From Fictibacillus marinisediminis (GTDB taxonomy: Bacteria; Bacillota; Bacilli; Bacillales; Fictibacillaceae): a DNA stretch of 64,000 nt. The notes under the pieces are model-generated. The model saw nothing but the letters and a program-made list of their open reading frames with translations, did no database searches and had not been told where the DNA came from. The position numbers were made by a program, and so were the translations under genes. Below, one piece after another: positions 1-7,538 of this stretch (positions are counted from its first letter, which is position 1; each line of letters starts with the position of its first letter). The stretch is from assembly GCF_023149135.1 (NCBI RefSeq), contig NZ_JAIWJX010000002.1, forward strand, positions 496,001 through 560,000, read 5' to 3'.

Positions 1-491
1 CGGTAGGCGGAATCAGCCGCAATACGGAACGCCAAAAGACGGCTCAATTAACCCGTCCTTATATGAATGAAGGAAAGGCACCCTTAATACGTGCAGTGGA
101 TAAGGAAAAGTACACGAGTCTTCAAGCGATTGACCAGCCGAATGTTACGATTGGCGTAAATCCCGGGGGAACGAATCAAAAGTTTGTGGATGCCAATATT
201 AAGCACGCGAAAGTGATAGTCGTTGAAAATAATTTAGAGATTCCACACATGGTCGCAGAGGGAAAAGTAGACGTCATGATTACGGACAGTACCGAGGCGA
301 TGTACTATGCGAGCAGGGATCAAAGACTTTACGCTGCCCTTACTGATAACACCTTTACGAAAAGCCAAAAAGGATACCTGATCCCTAGAGGCGATTCAGT
401 CTTTGAAAACTGGGTCAACCTCTGGATGGATGAAATGGAGCTCCAAGGTGAGTTTAACCGGTTAAAGGACAAATATATCTACAACAAATAG
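1..491 (+). CDS. Extracellular solute-binding protein (SBP_bac_3, PheC-like), 3' part
   Basis: The reading frame is open from base 3, so the gene starts upstream of the window and only the last ~163 codons are present. The visible part is the C-terminal lobe of a family 3 solute-binding protein. GGISRNTERQK, VGVNPGGTNQKF-like and DVMITDSTEA segments resemble cyclohexadienyl/arogenate dehydratase (PheC) and polar amino-acid-binding proteins. Expected role: an exported protein that binds an amino-acid-like ligand, or a periplasmic-type dehydratase. The N-terminus that would show a signal peptide or lipobox is missing, so localisation and the choice between transporter and enzyme stay open. It ends 15 bp before a strong terminator, so it is the last gene of its transcript. 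Confidence 0.75.
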   Translation, partial: VGGISRNTERQKTAQLTRPYMNEGKAPLIRAVDKEKYTSLQAIDQPNVTIGVNPGGTNQKFVDANIKHAKVIVVENNLEIPHMVAEGKVDVMITDSTEAMYYASRDQRLYAALTDNTFTKSQKGYLIPRGDSVFENWVNLWMDEMELQGEFNRLKDKYIYNK

Positions 492-505
492 CTAAAAAAG
501 AATGT

Positions 506-545
506 AAAAGGAGGCCCAAGGAGACTTTTGGCCTCCTTTTTATGT
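506..545 (+). terminator. Intrinsic terminator after the solute-binding protein
   Basis: An 11-bp perfect stem (AAAAGGAGGCC / GGCCTCCTTTT) with a 13-nt loop is followed by a T-rich run. It lies 15 bp after the stop codon. Confidence 0.85.
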
Positions 546-576
546 GATACAGGCAGAGTTCAGGGAGAATTTTAAG

Positions 577-660
577 AAATACGCGCCAATCTCGGCGAAA
601 TACGATCCGATCTCCGCGAAATACGTGCCAATCTCCACAAAATACGCGCCAATCTCATAA
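577..660. repeat. Array A: four 21-bp imperfect tandem units
   Basis: The heptamer AAATACG recurs at 577, 598, 619 and 640, exactly 21 bp apart. The rest of each unit is similar (CGCCAATCTC core). The array sits between the terminator of the solute-binding protein and that of the convergent wall-protein gene. It has no start codon or ribosome site and looks non-coding. Its unit resembles array E near 62.6 kb. Confidence 0.8.
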
Positions 661-675
661 CAGCCAAATAGGCAC

Positions 676-715
676 AAAAATAATCCTGGGTATCCAAACG
701 GATATCCCAGGATTA
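676..715 (-). terminator. Terminator of the 3D-domain protein gene
   Basis: A 15-bp near-perfect inverted repeat (arms 681-695 and 700-715, one bulged base) is followed on the minus strand by five T residues (676-680 as A on the plus strand). It lies just after the minus-strand stop at 728. Confidence 0.8.
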
Positions 716-727
716 TCATTTAAACGA

Positions 728-1522
728 TTATTTCTCATAAACTGTTACTTTTACGTCTTTACGGCCCCAATTGATTGCATCACCATGGTCTGGAATGAAC
801 ACATCGATCATCTTGCCGTTGATTCCGCCGCCAGTGTCTGCAGCGATAGCTGTGCCGTAGCCTTCAACCACTACTTTTGAACCAAGCGGAATAACATCTG
901 GATCCACTGCAACTACTTTGCCGTCATTGTATTTTTGCAGATCAATGCCCATTCTTGTTTTGCCGGAACAGCCGTCACAATCTGCAGTATAGGCAGAGCT
1001 GTTTACCGTGAAGCTTCGTGTGGAGTAGGAAGGGCTCTTTTGGCGAAGCTTTGAGAATGTCTTAGGTCCTGCGATGCCGTCAGCTGTGATGCCCTGGTCT
1101 TTTTGAAATGAAGCCACAGCCGAAACGGTGCTGTCACCGTAAATGCCATCAACCTTTGAATCGTATGTATTCCATGCTTTCAATAAACGCTGTAATTCAA
1201 TAACGGGTTTTCCCATATCACCGCTGTGTAATACTTTAATTTTACTGATGGTCGCTGATCCTGCGATACCATCAACCTTCAAACGAGACTGCTCTTGAAA
1301 ACGTTCAACTGCGCCTTTCGTGATCGGACCATAGTAGCCAGTCGCCGTATGATATGGAAAAACACCCTTTGTCATCAAGTATTCCTGCAATTGTTTCACG
1401 TCACTGTTGCTTGAGCCTGTAGAAAGCATTTGGCTGCCTAGAGCGGCGCTGCTGTGTCCAGGAAAAAACAAGCCAGTACAGAGGACTGCCATCATCAGCA
1501 ATCCCATTAGTTTTTTCAACAT
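728..1522 (-). CDS. YocH-like cell-wall protein: two peptidoglycan-binding domains plus 3D domain
   Basis: 264 aa, secreted. Residues 1-27 form a signal peptide ending near HSSAA. Two PG_binding_1 repeats follow (about 35-90 and 98-158, each with a VDGI.G segment and AV..FQ helix). The C-terminus (about 170-264) is a 3D domain, the double-psi barrel of Sps/MltA/RpfB-type muralytic proteins. Its acidic residues are in ADTGGG and MIDVFI. The expected role is peptidoglycan turnover at the cell surface. B. subtilis YocH has the same 3D domain but LysM instead of PG_binding_1 modules. The ATG at 1522 has an AAGGGG ribosome site 8-9 bases upstream. It is monocistronic. I looked for a WalR direct repeat upstream and saw only an unconvincing half. 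Confidence 0.85.
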   Translation of the reverse strand: MLKKLMGLLMMAVLCTGLFFPGHSSAALGSQMLSTGSSNSDVKQLQEYLMTKGVFPYHTATGYYGPITKGAVERFQEQSRLKVDGIAGSATISKIKVLHSGDMGKPVIELQRLLKAWNTYDSKVDGIYGDSTVSAVASFQKDQGITADGIAGPKTFSKLRQKSPSYSTRSFTVNSSAYTADCDGCSGKTRMGIDLQKYNDGKVVAVDPDVIPLGSKVVVEGYGTAIAADTGGGINGKMIDVFIPDHGDAINWGRKDVKVTVYEK

Positions 1523-1699
1523 TATGAATTCCCCTTAAAATTTTTGATTCGTGTAAACCCTTTAGTTTTTTCGCTAAGAAATGACAAAATAGGGGGAAAT
1601 TTTGAATAAACGCTTCTATTTTCCTATGAACCTTACAAGAAAAGCCAATCGGCTGTTTGCGGCATTTTCCAGCGGGGTATTACTCGAATAAGAGAGAAT

Positions 1700-1730
1700 A
1701 TAAAGAAAACTGACCCAAAATTGGATCAGT
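1700..1730 (-). terminator. Terminator of the GNAT gene
   Basis: A 9-bp stem (arms ACTGACCCA and TGGATCAGT, one wobble) at 1709-1730 is followed on the minus strand by TTTTCTTT. Confidence 0.65.
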
Positions 1731-1776
1731 GAATTACCAGATAAGATAGATTTTGGATAAGTACTTAAACAGACGT

Positions 1777-2310
1777 TTAAAACAATAATCCCATGACCAC
1801 AGTAGAGTAATAGACTCCGTTAAAATACGTGTCGTTTCGAATCAAACCTTCCACTTCAAAACCGAGTTTTTTGTAAAGAGCGATAGCCCGGTGATTGTCT
1901 TCTCGGGTCACTAAGCTGATTCTCCTGGTGATTCGGTTATGCTTAGCCCATTCAATCAGTTCAGTCATCATTCTTTCTCCAAGACCCATCCCTGTATGGG
2001 TTTGAGAAATAACAATTTCCAGCATACCGTCATGTTTTGTTCTTGCTTTTTGGGACGAGTTAATTGTGGCGATGCTTATGATAGCGTCTCCTATGGTGGC
2101 AAGCAGCATGATGGAGTTTTCTTCTGCAGCCACGTTTTCTATATACGTCTCATATTCGCCGGCATTTCTGGTAAACTCGTTTCCGCCAAAAGAGAGAAAA
2201 TCAGTCTCACCGCCGACCACATTATAAAAATCGATGATGTTCTGCGCATCAGCCGGAACAGCCTCACGAATCAACACTTTATTGCCATCCTTCATTAAAA
2301 AATCTTTCAT
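1777..2310 (-). CDS. GNAT family N-acetyltransferase
   Basis: 177 aa, within the usual GNAT length. The acetyl-CoA-binding signature is visible as QTHTGMGLGERMM (R/Q-x-x-G-x-G/A type) around residue 105. The C-terminal part has the ALYKKLGF motif typical of the RimI/phosphinothricin-acetyltransferase branch. The substrate cannot be told from sequence. Start: ATG at 2310, with GAGGTGTAC just upstream on the minus strand. The gene stands alone, between its own terminator and a short GC palindrome at 2332-2346. Confidence 0.85.
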   Translation of the reverse strand: MKDFLMKDGNKVLIREAVPADAQNIIDFYNVVGGETDFLSFGGNEFTRNAGEYETYIENVAAEENSIMLLATIGDAIISIATINSSQKARTKHDGMLEIVISQTHTGMGLGERMMTELIEWAKHNRITRRISLVTREDNHRAIALYKKLGFEVEGLIRNDTYFNGVYYSTVVMGLLF

Positions 2311-2331
2311 TGTACACCTCCATTATTATTT

Positions 2332-2346
2332 CGGTGCCTGGCACCG
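2332..2346. repeat. 15-bp GC-rich palindrome CGGTGCCTGGCACCG
   Basis: Perfect inverted repeat (7-bp arms, single central T) in the intergenic space between the GNAT gene and xpaC. I recall GGTGCCTGGCACC-type words as repeated extragenic motifs in several Bacillus genomes. It occurs once in this window and has no T-tract, so it is not a terminator. Confidence 0.6.
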
Positions 2347-2522
2347 CGAATGGATCAATCTACGTCTTAAGTCTTAGTCAGTTTACGTTTACGGGGCTAT
2401 AGAGATGTTCAACATAATCATGTAAGGTAGAGATAGAGAAAAGTAAATTTTTTCTAAAAGTGAAACTCAAGCTTGTTCTCTTCGTAGTATTAGAAAAGAC
2501 ATGATGTCAGGAGTCGATTTAC

Positions 2523-3185
2523 ATGAACTGGTTTTTAGCCTTATTCGTCAAGGTGTTCAGTGCGATCAATACAATGGTCATCGTCTGGCTGCTGTCCTTC
2601 TTTGCCTTCGATCAGTCTTTCTTGCTCTCGAGCGGTTTTGCGGCCGGGGGAGCGGTGATCGGCTATACGATGACAGCGATGCTCTGGAATTACCGCATGC
2701 TGAGAAAATATAAGCTGACTCGCAGCGAATTTAAATATATCAAGAAAAATTTAAATGAAGCAAAGCCAAAGATTTACAGGCTGCAGAAATCGTTGTTTTC
2801 CATTCGCGACATTCCAACCTTGAAGCAGAGGATGGAGCTGACGAAAATCACAAGAAAAATATACAGCATGACGAAAAAGGAGCCAAGGCGTTTTTTCCAA
2901 GCAGAACGTTTTTACTTTTCTCATTTGGATTCTGCCGTCGAGCTGACGGAAAAATATGCATTCTTATCAGGACAGCCCAAGAAAAACTGGGAGATTCAGG
3001 ATTCTCTTTCGGAAACAAGAAGGACGTTGAAGGAACTTACCGAATACATTGAAGAGGACCTTTACCATATGATCTCGGATGATGTGGATCAGCTGAAATT
3101 CGAGCTGGATGTGGCCAAGCATTCTATAAAAACCTTGAAAGATTCAAAATTAGAAACGAAAGCAGGAGATTATAATGAGCGATAA
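2523..3185 (+). CDS. xpaC: XpaC family protein (5-bromo-4-chloroindolyl phosphate hydrolysis protein)
   Basis: 220 aa. Two hydrophobic N-terminal helices (about 4-28 and 32-52) anchor the protein in the membrane. The rest is a charged, helical cytoplasmic domain typical of the XpaC family. The biochemical role is poorly defined: the family is named for a phosphatase phenotype, and no catalytic motif is evident. The ATG at 2523 has TCAGGAG 8 bases upstream. The last 11 bp overlap the start of yaaN in another frame, so the two are translationally coupled. The xpaC-yaaN pair is conserved in Bacillus, where YaaN is a TelA-type protein. Confidence 0.85.
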   Translation: MNWFLALFVKVFSAINTMVIVWLLSFFAFDQSFLLSSGFAAGGAVIGYTMTAMLWNYRMLRKYKLTRSEFKYIKKNLNEAKPKIYRLQKSLFSIRDIPTLKQRMELTKITRKIYSMTKKEPRRFFQAERFYFSHLDSAVELTEKYAFLSGQPKKNWEIQDSLSETRRTLKELTEYIEEDLYHMISDDVDQLKFELDVAKHSIKTLKDSKLETKAGDYNER

Positions 3186-4353
3186 TACGTCCCCTCTCTA
3201 TAATCATGATGATAAATTGGATATTATGAATGATTTGCTCTCCGATCCGTTCGGAGGCGATGAAAACGTTCAGGAGCTGAAGACAGAAGAACAAGTAAAG
3301 CAGAAGAGGCTGATTGATGTTCTGCCAGAGGAAAACAAGGCAAAAGCCTACCAGCTGGCCGAACAGATCGATCCGAAGAATCACCAGGCGATGATTACAT
3401 ACGGAACGCCAGCACAGTCAAAATTACTGTCTTTCTCCAACACGATGCTGGATCAGGTGAAAAAGCAGGATGTCGGACAGGTCGGAGAAATCATACATGA
3501 CTTGATGAAAAAGCTCAGCCATGTAAATCCTGATGAGCTGCAGTCGAACAAGCCGTCCTTGATTGGCCGCATGTTCGGCAAGATTTCCGGTTCTGTTCAA
3601 GAGGTGCTTTCCAAGTATCAAAAGACTGGCTCACAGATTGACCGGATCAGCGTCAAACTCGACAGCAGCAAGAATGTGCTGCTCGCCGACATTGTCATGC
3701 TTGAAAAATTGTATGAGCACAACAAAGAATATTTTCAGGCGTTGAACGTCTATATCGCTGCAGGTGAACTGAAGCTTGAGGAATTAAACGGAAAAATCAT
3801 TCCGGCGCTCCGTAAAGAGGCCGAAGCAACGAACGATCAGATGAAGTATCAGGAAGTCAACGATATGGTGCAGTTTGCCGACCGGCTGGACAAGCGCCTT
3901 CACGATTTAAAATTGAGCCGGGAAATCACCATTCAAAGCGCACCGCAGATCCGTTTGATTCAAAACACGAATCAGGCGCTCGTAGAAAAGATCCAGTCCT
4001 CCATCATGACTGCCATTCCGCTTTGGAAAAACCAAGTGGCGATCGCACTTACCTTGCTTCGCCAACGAAGTGCGGTAGAGGCACAGAAGCAGGTCTCCAA
4101 AACGACAAATGAGCTTTTATTGAAAAACGCCGAGATGCTTAAAGCAAATACAATTGAAACGGCGAAGGAAAATGAGCGAGGATTGATTGATATTGAAACG
4201 CTGAAGAAGACGCAGGAAAACTTGCTGACTACCCTGGAGGAGACTTTGCGCATCCAGGAGGAAGGCCGCCATAAACGCCGTTTGGCCGAGAACGAACTCG
4301 CTCAGATGGAAACAGGGTTGAGGCAGAAACTGCTTGAGATTAAGGGGCAATAA
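3175..4353 (+). CDS. yaaN: Toxic anion resistance protein, TelA family (YaaN)
   Basis: 392 aa, soluble, predicted to be almost entirely helical with coiled-coil stretches. The central part (about 200-330, with [19 protein letters not shown] and [12 protein letters not shown]) is the TelA/KlaA family core linked to tellurite and other toxic anion or stress resistance. The mechanism is unknown. Start: ATG at 3175 with AGCAGGAG upstream, inside the xpaC reading frame. A terminator follows within 10 bp, so xpaC-yaaN is a closed two-gene operon. Confidence 0.87.
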   Translation: MSDNTSPLYNHDDKLDIMNDLLSDPFGGDENVQELKTEEQVKQKRLIDVLPEENKAKAYQLAEQIDPKNHQAMITYGTPAQSKLLSFSNTMLDQVKKQDVGQVGEIIHDLMKKLSHVNPDELQSNKPSLIGRMFGKISGSVQEVLSKYQKTGSQIDRISVKLDSSKNVLLADIVMLEKLYEHNKEYFQALNVYIAAGELKLEELNGKIIPALRKEAEATNDQMKYQEVNDMVQFADRLDKRLHDLKLSREITIQSAPQIRLIQNTNQALVEKIQSSIMTAIPLWKNQVAIALTLLRQRSAVEAQKQVSKTTNELLLKNAEMLKANTIETAKENERGLIDIETLKKTQENLLTTLEETLRIQEEGRHKRRLAENELAQMETGLRQKLLEIKGQ

Positions 4354-4359
4354 CGGATT

Positions 4360-4397
4360 AAAAGGCTGTACCACACGAGGTGGTGCGGTCTTTTTTA
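4360..4397 (+). terminator. Terminator of xpaC-yaaN
   Basis: A hairpin around GCTGTACCAC / GTGGTGCGGTC (ACCAC/GTGGT core) is followed by six T residues, ten bases after the yaaN stop. Confidence 0.7.
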
Positions 4398-4731
4398 ATG
4401 TTCATTCATCTTTGGGGAATCCCCTTTTTATCCATGGAATATAACAGGTATAGGATAGATACTAACGAGTGGAACACCTAATCTCTTTTTTGATTCCAAA
4501 AGCAATGTCTTTTTTAAAGGCTGTTTTCGTAGCCTTTGCTTCCTGGGAACTGACGCCGTTGTTTCAAGAGAAGCCATGGTATCCATTGTCGATCCGGATT
4601 CCAGCACAACTATCACGACAAGCCAGGCAAAAGCCCACAAAGGTGTGGTCTTTTGCAATTCACTCTTCAGTTTTTCCACACTTTTCTATAAAATAAAAAG
4701 AAAGAATATTCTGTTAAGTGAGGAGGGTAAT
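4398..4731. other. Intergenic stretch upstream of the demethylase operon
   Basis: 334 bp without a gene I can defend. The minus strand holds a GTG-initiated 83-codon frame with one hydrophobic segment (TPLWAFAWLVVIVVL), but no ribosome site and no recognisable family. It may be a decayed gene. A promoter for the downstream operon must lie here, but I could not single one out. Confidence 0.5.
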
Positions 4732-5685
4732 ATGCTGAAGCGTGAACTGAATTCTTTTCCTTATCCGTTTAAGGGCGATCAATACCGTTATTCCAACAAC
4801 TCGGTCTCTATGACTCGGCCATCCGGTATAGAAATTACTCCACAGTATACAGAAGAGGTCCAACTAAAGCGGGACCTGCTAACCCATCATCCTGAACGCT
4901 GCTTTCAATCCCTTCCTCACACGTTAAAGAGCCAGTGGGAGATCGTAGACCTGGTAACTGAAAACCTCGTAACCTATTACCCCGATCAGTTTGCGCTTCA
5001 AAAAAACGGGGATCACTGGACGTTTGTAAATAAGATCCTTGGAGAGACCTCTCGTTTTACCTATGGCGATGAAACGACGATGCCGTGTGAGCCTTTAGAC
5101 TTTATCGGCAGGCATGTACAGGAAGATCTCATTTTCATGAAGGAGAGGGATGGGGATCTGTATTTGGATGCGGGGCAGCTCTGCTTTCCAGCCAACTGGT
5201 CGCTGGCGTTTAACCTTGGAATGGAATTTAAAGAGATCCATCGCCCGATTCCAGGGTTTAAAGAGGAAGGGCTGGACGGCCGCATTTTGCGTTTTTTAAA
5301 GAGGCTGGAGGCTGGAGCCCCTTGGGAACGGCTGAATTGGTCTTTAATGGCGGGGAACAAGCTCGATACGTCATTGGAAACGTTTCATGAATGGGGGAAA
5401 GAAAGAAAGAATGTAACAGAAGAAAATGCAGGCGAGCTCGTTCATTTGCGAGTGGAAGTCCAGAAGCTTTTTCGATTGCCGCAAAGCAACGGAATTTTGT
5501 TCACGATTCATACACATGTATTGGCCATGGAAGACTTTACTGTCAACAAAGTCTGGCTTCGGCAATTTTATCGAATTATAAAAGAACTCCCGGAACATAT
5601 TGCGGATTATAAAGGAATCTCCCTCTATAAAAAGCAGCTTCTGGCCTATCTGGAAGAGAAGCTAAAAAGCAGGAAACCTTCATGA
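4732..5685 (+). CDS. Haem-dependent oxidative N-demethylase subunit (DUF3445)
   Basis: 317 aa. Resembles the catalytic subunit of haem-dependent dimethylamine monooxygenase (DUF3445, PAS-fold haem protein), which oxidises a secondary amine N-methyl group to release formaldehyde. Family signposts: CFPANWSLAFNLG followed by IHRPIPGF (about 160-185), and the conserved HLRVEVQKLFRLPQSNGI segment running into FTIHTH (about 245-270). The frame is open further upstream, but ATG 4732 has a clean GAGGAGG ribosome site and matches the expected N-terminus. The stop overlaps the next start (ATGA), so this is the first gene of a coupled operon with DmmA and a reductase. The true substrate in this host is inferred. 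Confidence 0.82.
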   Translation: MLKRELNSFPYPFKGDQYRYSNNSVSMTRPSGIEITPQYTEEVQLKRDLLTHHPERCFQSLPHTLKSQWEIVDLVTENLVTYYPDQFALQKNGDHWTFVNKILGETSRFTYGDETTMPCEPLDFIGRHVQEDLIFMKERDGDLYLDAGQLCFPANWSLAFNLGMEFKEIHRPIPGFKEEGLDGRILRFLKRLEAGAPWERLNWSLMAGNKLDTSLETFHEWGKERKNVTEENAGELVHLRVEVQKLFRLPQSNGILFTIHTHVLAMEDFTVNKVWLRQFYRIIKELPEHIADYKGISLYKKQLLAYLEEKLKSRKPS

Positions 5686-6143
5686 GATTTGTGCCAGGTA
5701 AGCGAAAATACCTTGTTTCCGGAGATACATATGGAATCAGATTGCTGCAGCCAATCACCCAAAAAATCATGGAACAAAAAAAACCTTTTGAACGAATGGA
5801 GCTCACAGATGAGGTGAAGGTCCGAAGCTGGCTGAGCCAACAGAAAATGGGATGCTACCTTTATGTTTCGGCAGCATGGCCAGAGATTGAGAGACTTAAA
5901 AACATCACCGAAGAAATCGGCTTCCTCTCTGAGGAAGAGGTGCAATTCATCGGACACGGTGAGCGGGTCATTCAGGTGTTCTGCTGCCGCTGCCACGGAC
6001 TGACTGAGCTGAAGGTGACCCATTCTGAGACACTTCAGGATGGGATAGAGATCACATGCTGCCAATGCGCCTTACTTCTTTCAGTAAGTGATCATTATTC
6101 ATCATTAAGAAATGCGTATTTAGGCTATGTAGCCAAACTTTAA
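5682..6143 (+). CDS. Dimethylamine monooxygenase subunit DmmA-like protein
   Basis: 153 aa. Matches the DmmA-type small subunit found beside DUF3445 oxygenases. The C-terminal half carries two CxxC pairs (CCRCHG near 108 and CCQC near 132), a probable metal-binding or rubredoxin-like zinc ribbon. Its job is probably electron transfer or structural support between reductase and haem subunit. Translation is coupled to the upstream gene by a 4-bp ATGA overlap, and the reductase follows 16 bp later. Confidence 0.75.
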   Translation: MRFVPGKRKYLVSGDTYGIRLLQPITQKIMEQKKPFERMELTDEVKVRSWLSQQKMGCYLYVSAAWPEIERLKNITEEIGFLSEEEVQFIGHGERVIQVFCCRCHGLTELKVTHSETLQDGIEITCCQCALLLSVSDHYSSLRNAYLGYVAKL

Positions 6144-6159
6144 TTGGAGATGAACGGTG

Positions 6160-7125
6160 ATGCTGCAAGAAAACATGCTTCCTGTTACGGTAACAGCTAT
6201 CCATAAAGAAACTCTCAAAGTGAAGCGTTTTGAGCTGGCTTCGCTTGACGGCCGGCCGCTTCCGCCATATAGCGGAGGTTCGCATATCGGTATTTTTATA
6301 GAAACAGAGAAAGGAGCAATACATCGCCACTATTCTTTAACCGGACATACACGCAAAAAAGGACATTATGAGATTGCTGTGGCGCTTAACGAGGATTCAA
6401 AAGGCGGCTCCACTTTTATGCACCATGGAGTAATAGAAGGAGACAGTCTGCACATCAGTTACCCGAAAAATCATTTTCCTTTGAGCTTTAAAGCAAAGCG
6501 TCATGTGTTTTATGCTGCAGGGATTGGAATTACTCCCTTTTTAAGCATGATGGAAGAATTGAGAGGGAAAAATGTTCCCTTCATATTGCACTATACCGCC
6601 AGGACCAAAGGCACCTGCCCGTTTTATTCTTTCCTGAAAAAAACTTATCCTGAACAGTGCCGCTTCTATTTTTCCCGTGAACCGTTGGTAGAAAGGCTGA
6701 CTACAGATACTCTCGCTCAACATCCAATCGGTACGCATGTGTACTTTTGCGGACCGGGTTCTTTTATTACTGAATTCACTGATGCAGCAGCAAAATTAGG
6801 CTATCCATCTTCCAGTGTTCATGTGGAACGGTTTACCCCACCAAAACCAAGCGTTCGAAACGCTTTTCAAGTAAGACTGAAAAATGGATCCACCGTGCAG
6901 GTAGCTGAAGATCAGACCTTGCTCGAAGCTCTTCTTGACCATGGAATCGATACTCCGTATTCTTGCCGGTCAGGACGCTGTGGTACGTGTGAGATCAAAG
7001 TTAAAAAGGGGGAGGTTGATCATTGCGACTCTTTTCTGACAGAAGAGGAGAAGGGTACGAATGATACAATCTTAGTATGTGTATCGAGGGCAAAATCACG
7101 TGAGCTGGTGTTAGAGATCGAGTAG
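6160..7125 (+). CDS. PDR/VanB-type oxidoreductase: flavin reductase with C-terminal 2Fe-2S ferredoxin
   Basis: 321 aa. Order: flavin-binding barrel (RHYSLTG, about 50-56), NAD(P)H-binding domain (AAGIGITPFLSM near 115), and a plant-type ferredoxin at 235-321 with CRSGRCGTC plus a distal Cys in LVCVSRA (C-x4-C-x2-C-xn-C). This is the phthalate dioxygenase reductase architecture. Here it would pass electrons from NAD(P)H to the DUF3445 haem subunit (DmmB role). TTGGAGA sits 9 bases before ATG 6160; an in-frame GTG at 6157 is an alternative start. Third gene of the operon. Confidence 0.85.
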   Translation: MLQENMLPVTVTAIHKETLKVKRFELASLDGRPLPPYSGGSHIGIFIETEKGAIHRHYSLTGHTRKKGHYEIAVALNEDSKGGSTFMHHGVIEGDSLHISYPKNHFPLSFKAKRHVFYAAGIGITPFLSMMEELRGKNVPFILHYTARTKGTCPFYSFLKKTYPEQCRFYFSREPLVERLTTDTLAQHPIGTHVYFCGPGSFITEFTDAAAKLGYPSSSVHVERFTPPKPSVRNAFQVRLKNGSTVQVAEDQTLLEALLDHGIDTPYSCRSGRCGTCEIKVKKGEVDHCDSFLTEEEKGTNDTILVCVSRAKSRELVLEIE

Positions 7126-7145
7126 CAAAAAGGAGGGGAATTCGA

Positions 7146-7328
7146 GTGGCTGTTTTCGGAATCAGTTTAGGCGTGATCGTCATGAAATTCCTTGATTATT
7201 GGCTCTATAAAGATGAAGCGAAACGGTACGATTGGTTTAAAAAGTTGACGAACGCTCAAAAACTGCTTGTTGCTCTGGCTTTTATTATGATTCTCCTTTT
7301 CCTTAACTTACTATTTGAGAAACTATAG
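7146..7328 (+). CDS. Small membrane protein at the end of the demethylase operon
   Basis: 60 aa, GTG start with a perfect AAAGGAGGGG ribosome site 7 bases upstream, 20 bp after the reductase. It has a hydrophobic N-terminus (about 1-17), a charged middle (DEAKRYDWFKK) and a clear C-terminal transmembrane helix (about 38-56). I do not recognise the family. The spacing and strong ribosome site argue for a real operon member, possibly a membrane partner of the enzyme or of amine uptake (inference). Confidence 0.6.
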   Translation: MAVFGISLGVIVMKFLDYWLYKDEAKRYDWFKKLTNAQKLLVALAFIMILLFLNLLFEKL

Positions 7329-7347
7329 AAGTAATCTAGACAATTAA

Positions 7348-7388
7348 TAAGCCTGTATCCTAATAATGGATCCAGGTTTATTTTATTT
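7348..7388 (+). terminator. Terminator of the demethylase operon
   Basis: Imperfect 13-bp stem (TAAGCCTGTATCC / GGATCCAGGTTTA, one mismatch and one wobble) followed by TTTTATTT. Confidence 0.65.
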
Positions 7389-7495
7389 ACTTTAGTTTTA
7401 CAGCCTTTTAAAATGCTTGTAATCGACATAATCCTATCTCGTCACAATTTTGTAAGTTGAATATAACACTTTTTGTAATCAATAAGTATCCAATA

Positions 7496-7509
7496 TGTAA
7501 GCGCTTTAA
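7496..7509 (+). promoter_or_regulatory. Candidate cre (CcpA) site upstream of the PTS operon
   Basis: TGTAAGCGCTTTAA matches the Bacillus cre consensus TGWAANCGNTNWCA at 13 of 14 positions and lies 30 bp before the activator start. Carbon catabolite repression of the sugar operon is the expected effect. Confidence 0.6.
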
Positions 7510-7538
7510 AATATGATTGAAACAGGAGGGATGATGAC

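Noticed and set aside
1523..1620. WalR-type TGT-N-A direct repeat upstream of the YocH-like gene
   Set aside because: Only one half-site (TGTCAT) is recognisable, with no correctly spaced second half.
4428..4679. 83-codon minus-strand frame with one hydrophobic segment
   Set aside because: GTG start without a ribosome site, no recognisable family, and the sequence after the hydrophobic part looks out of frame. At best a decayed gene.
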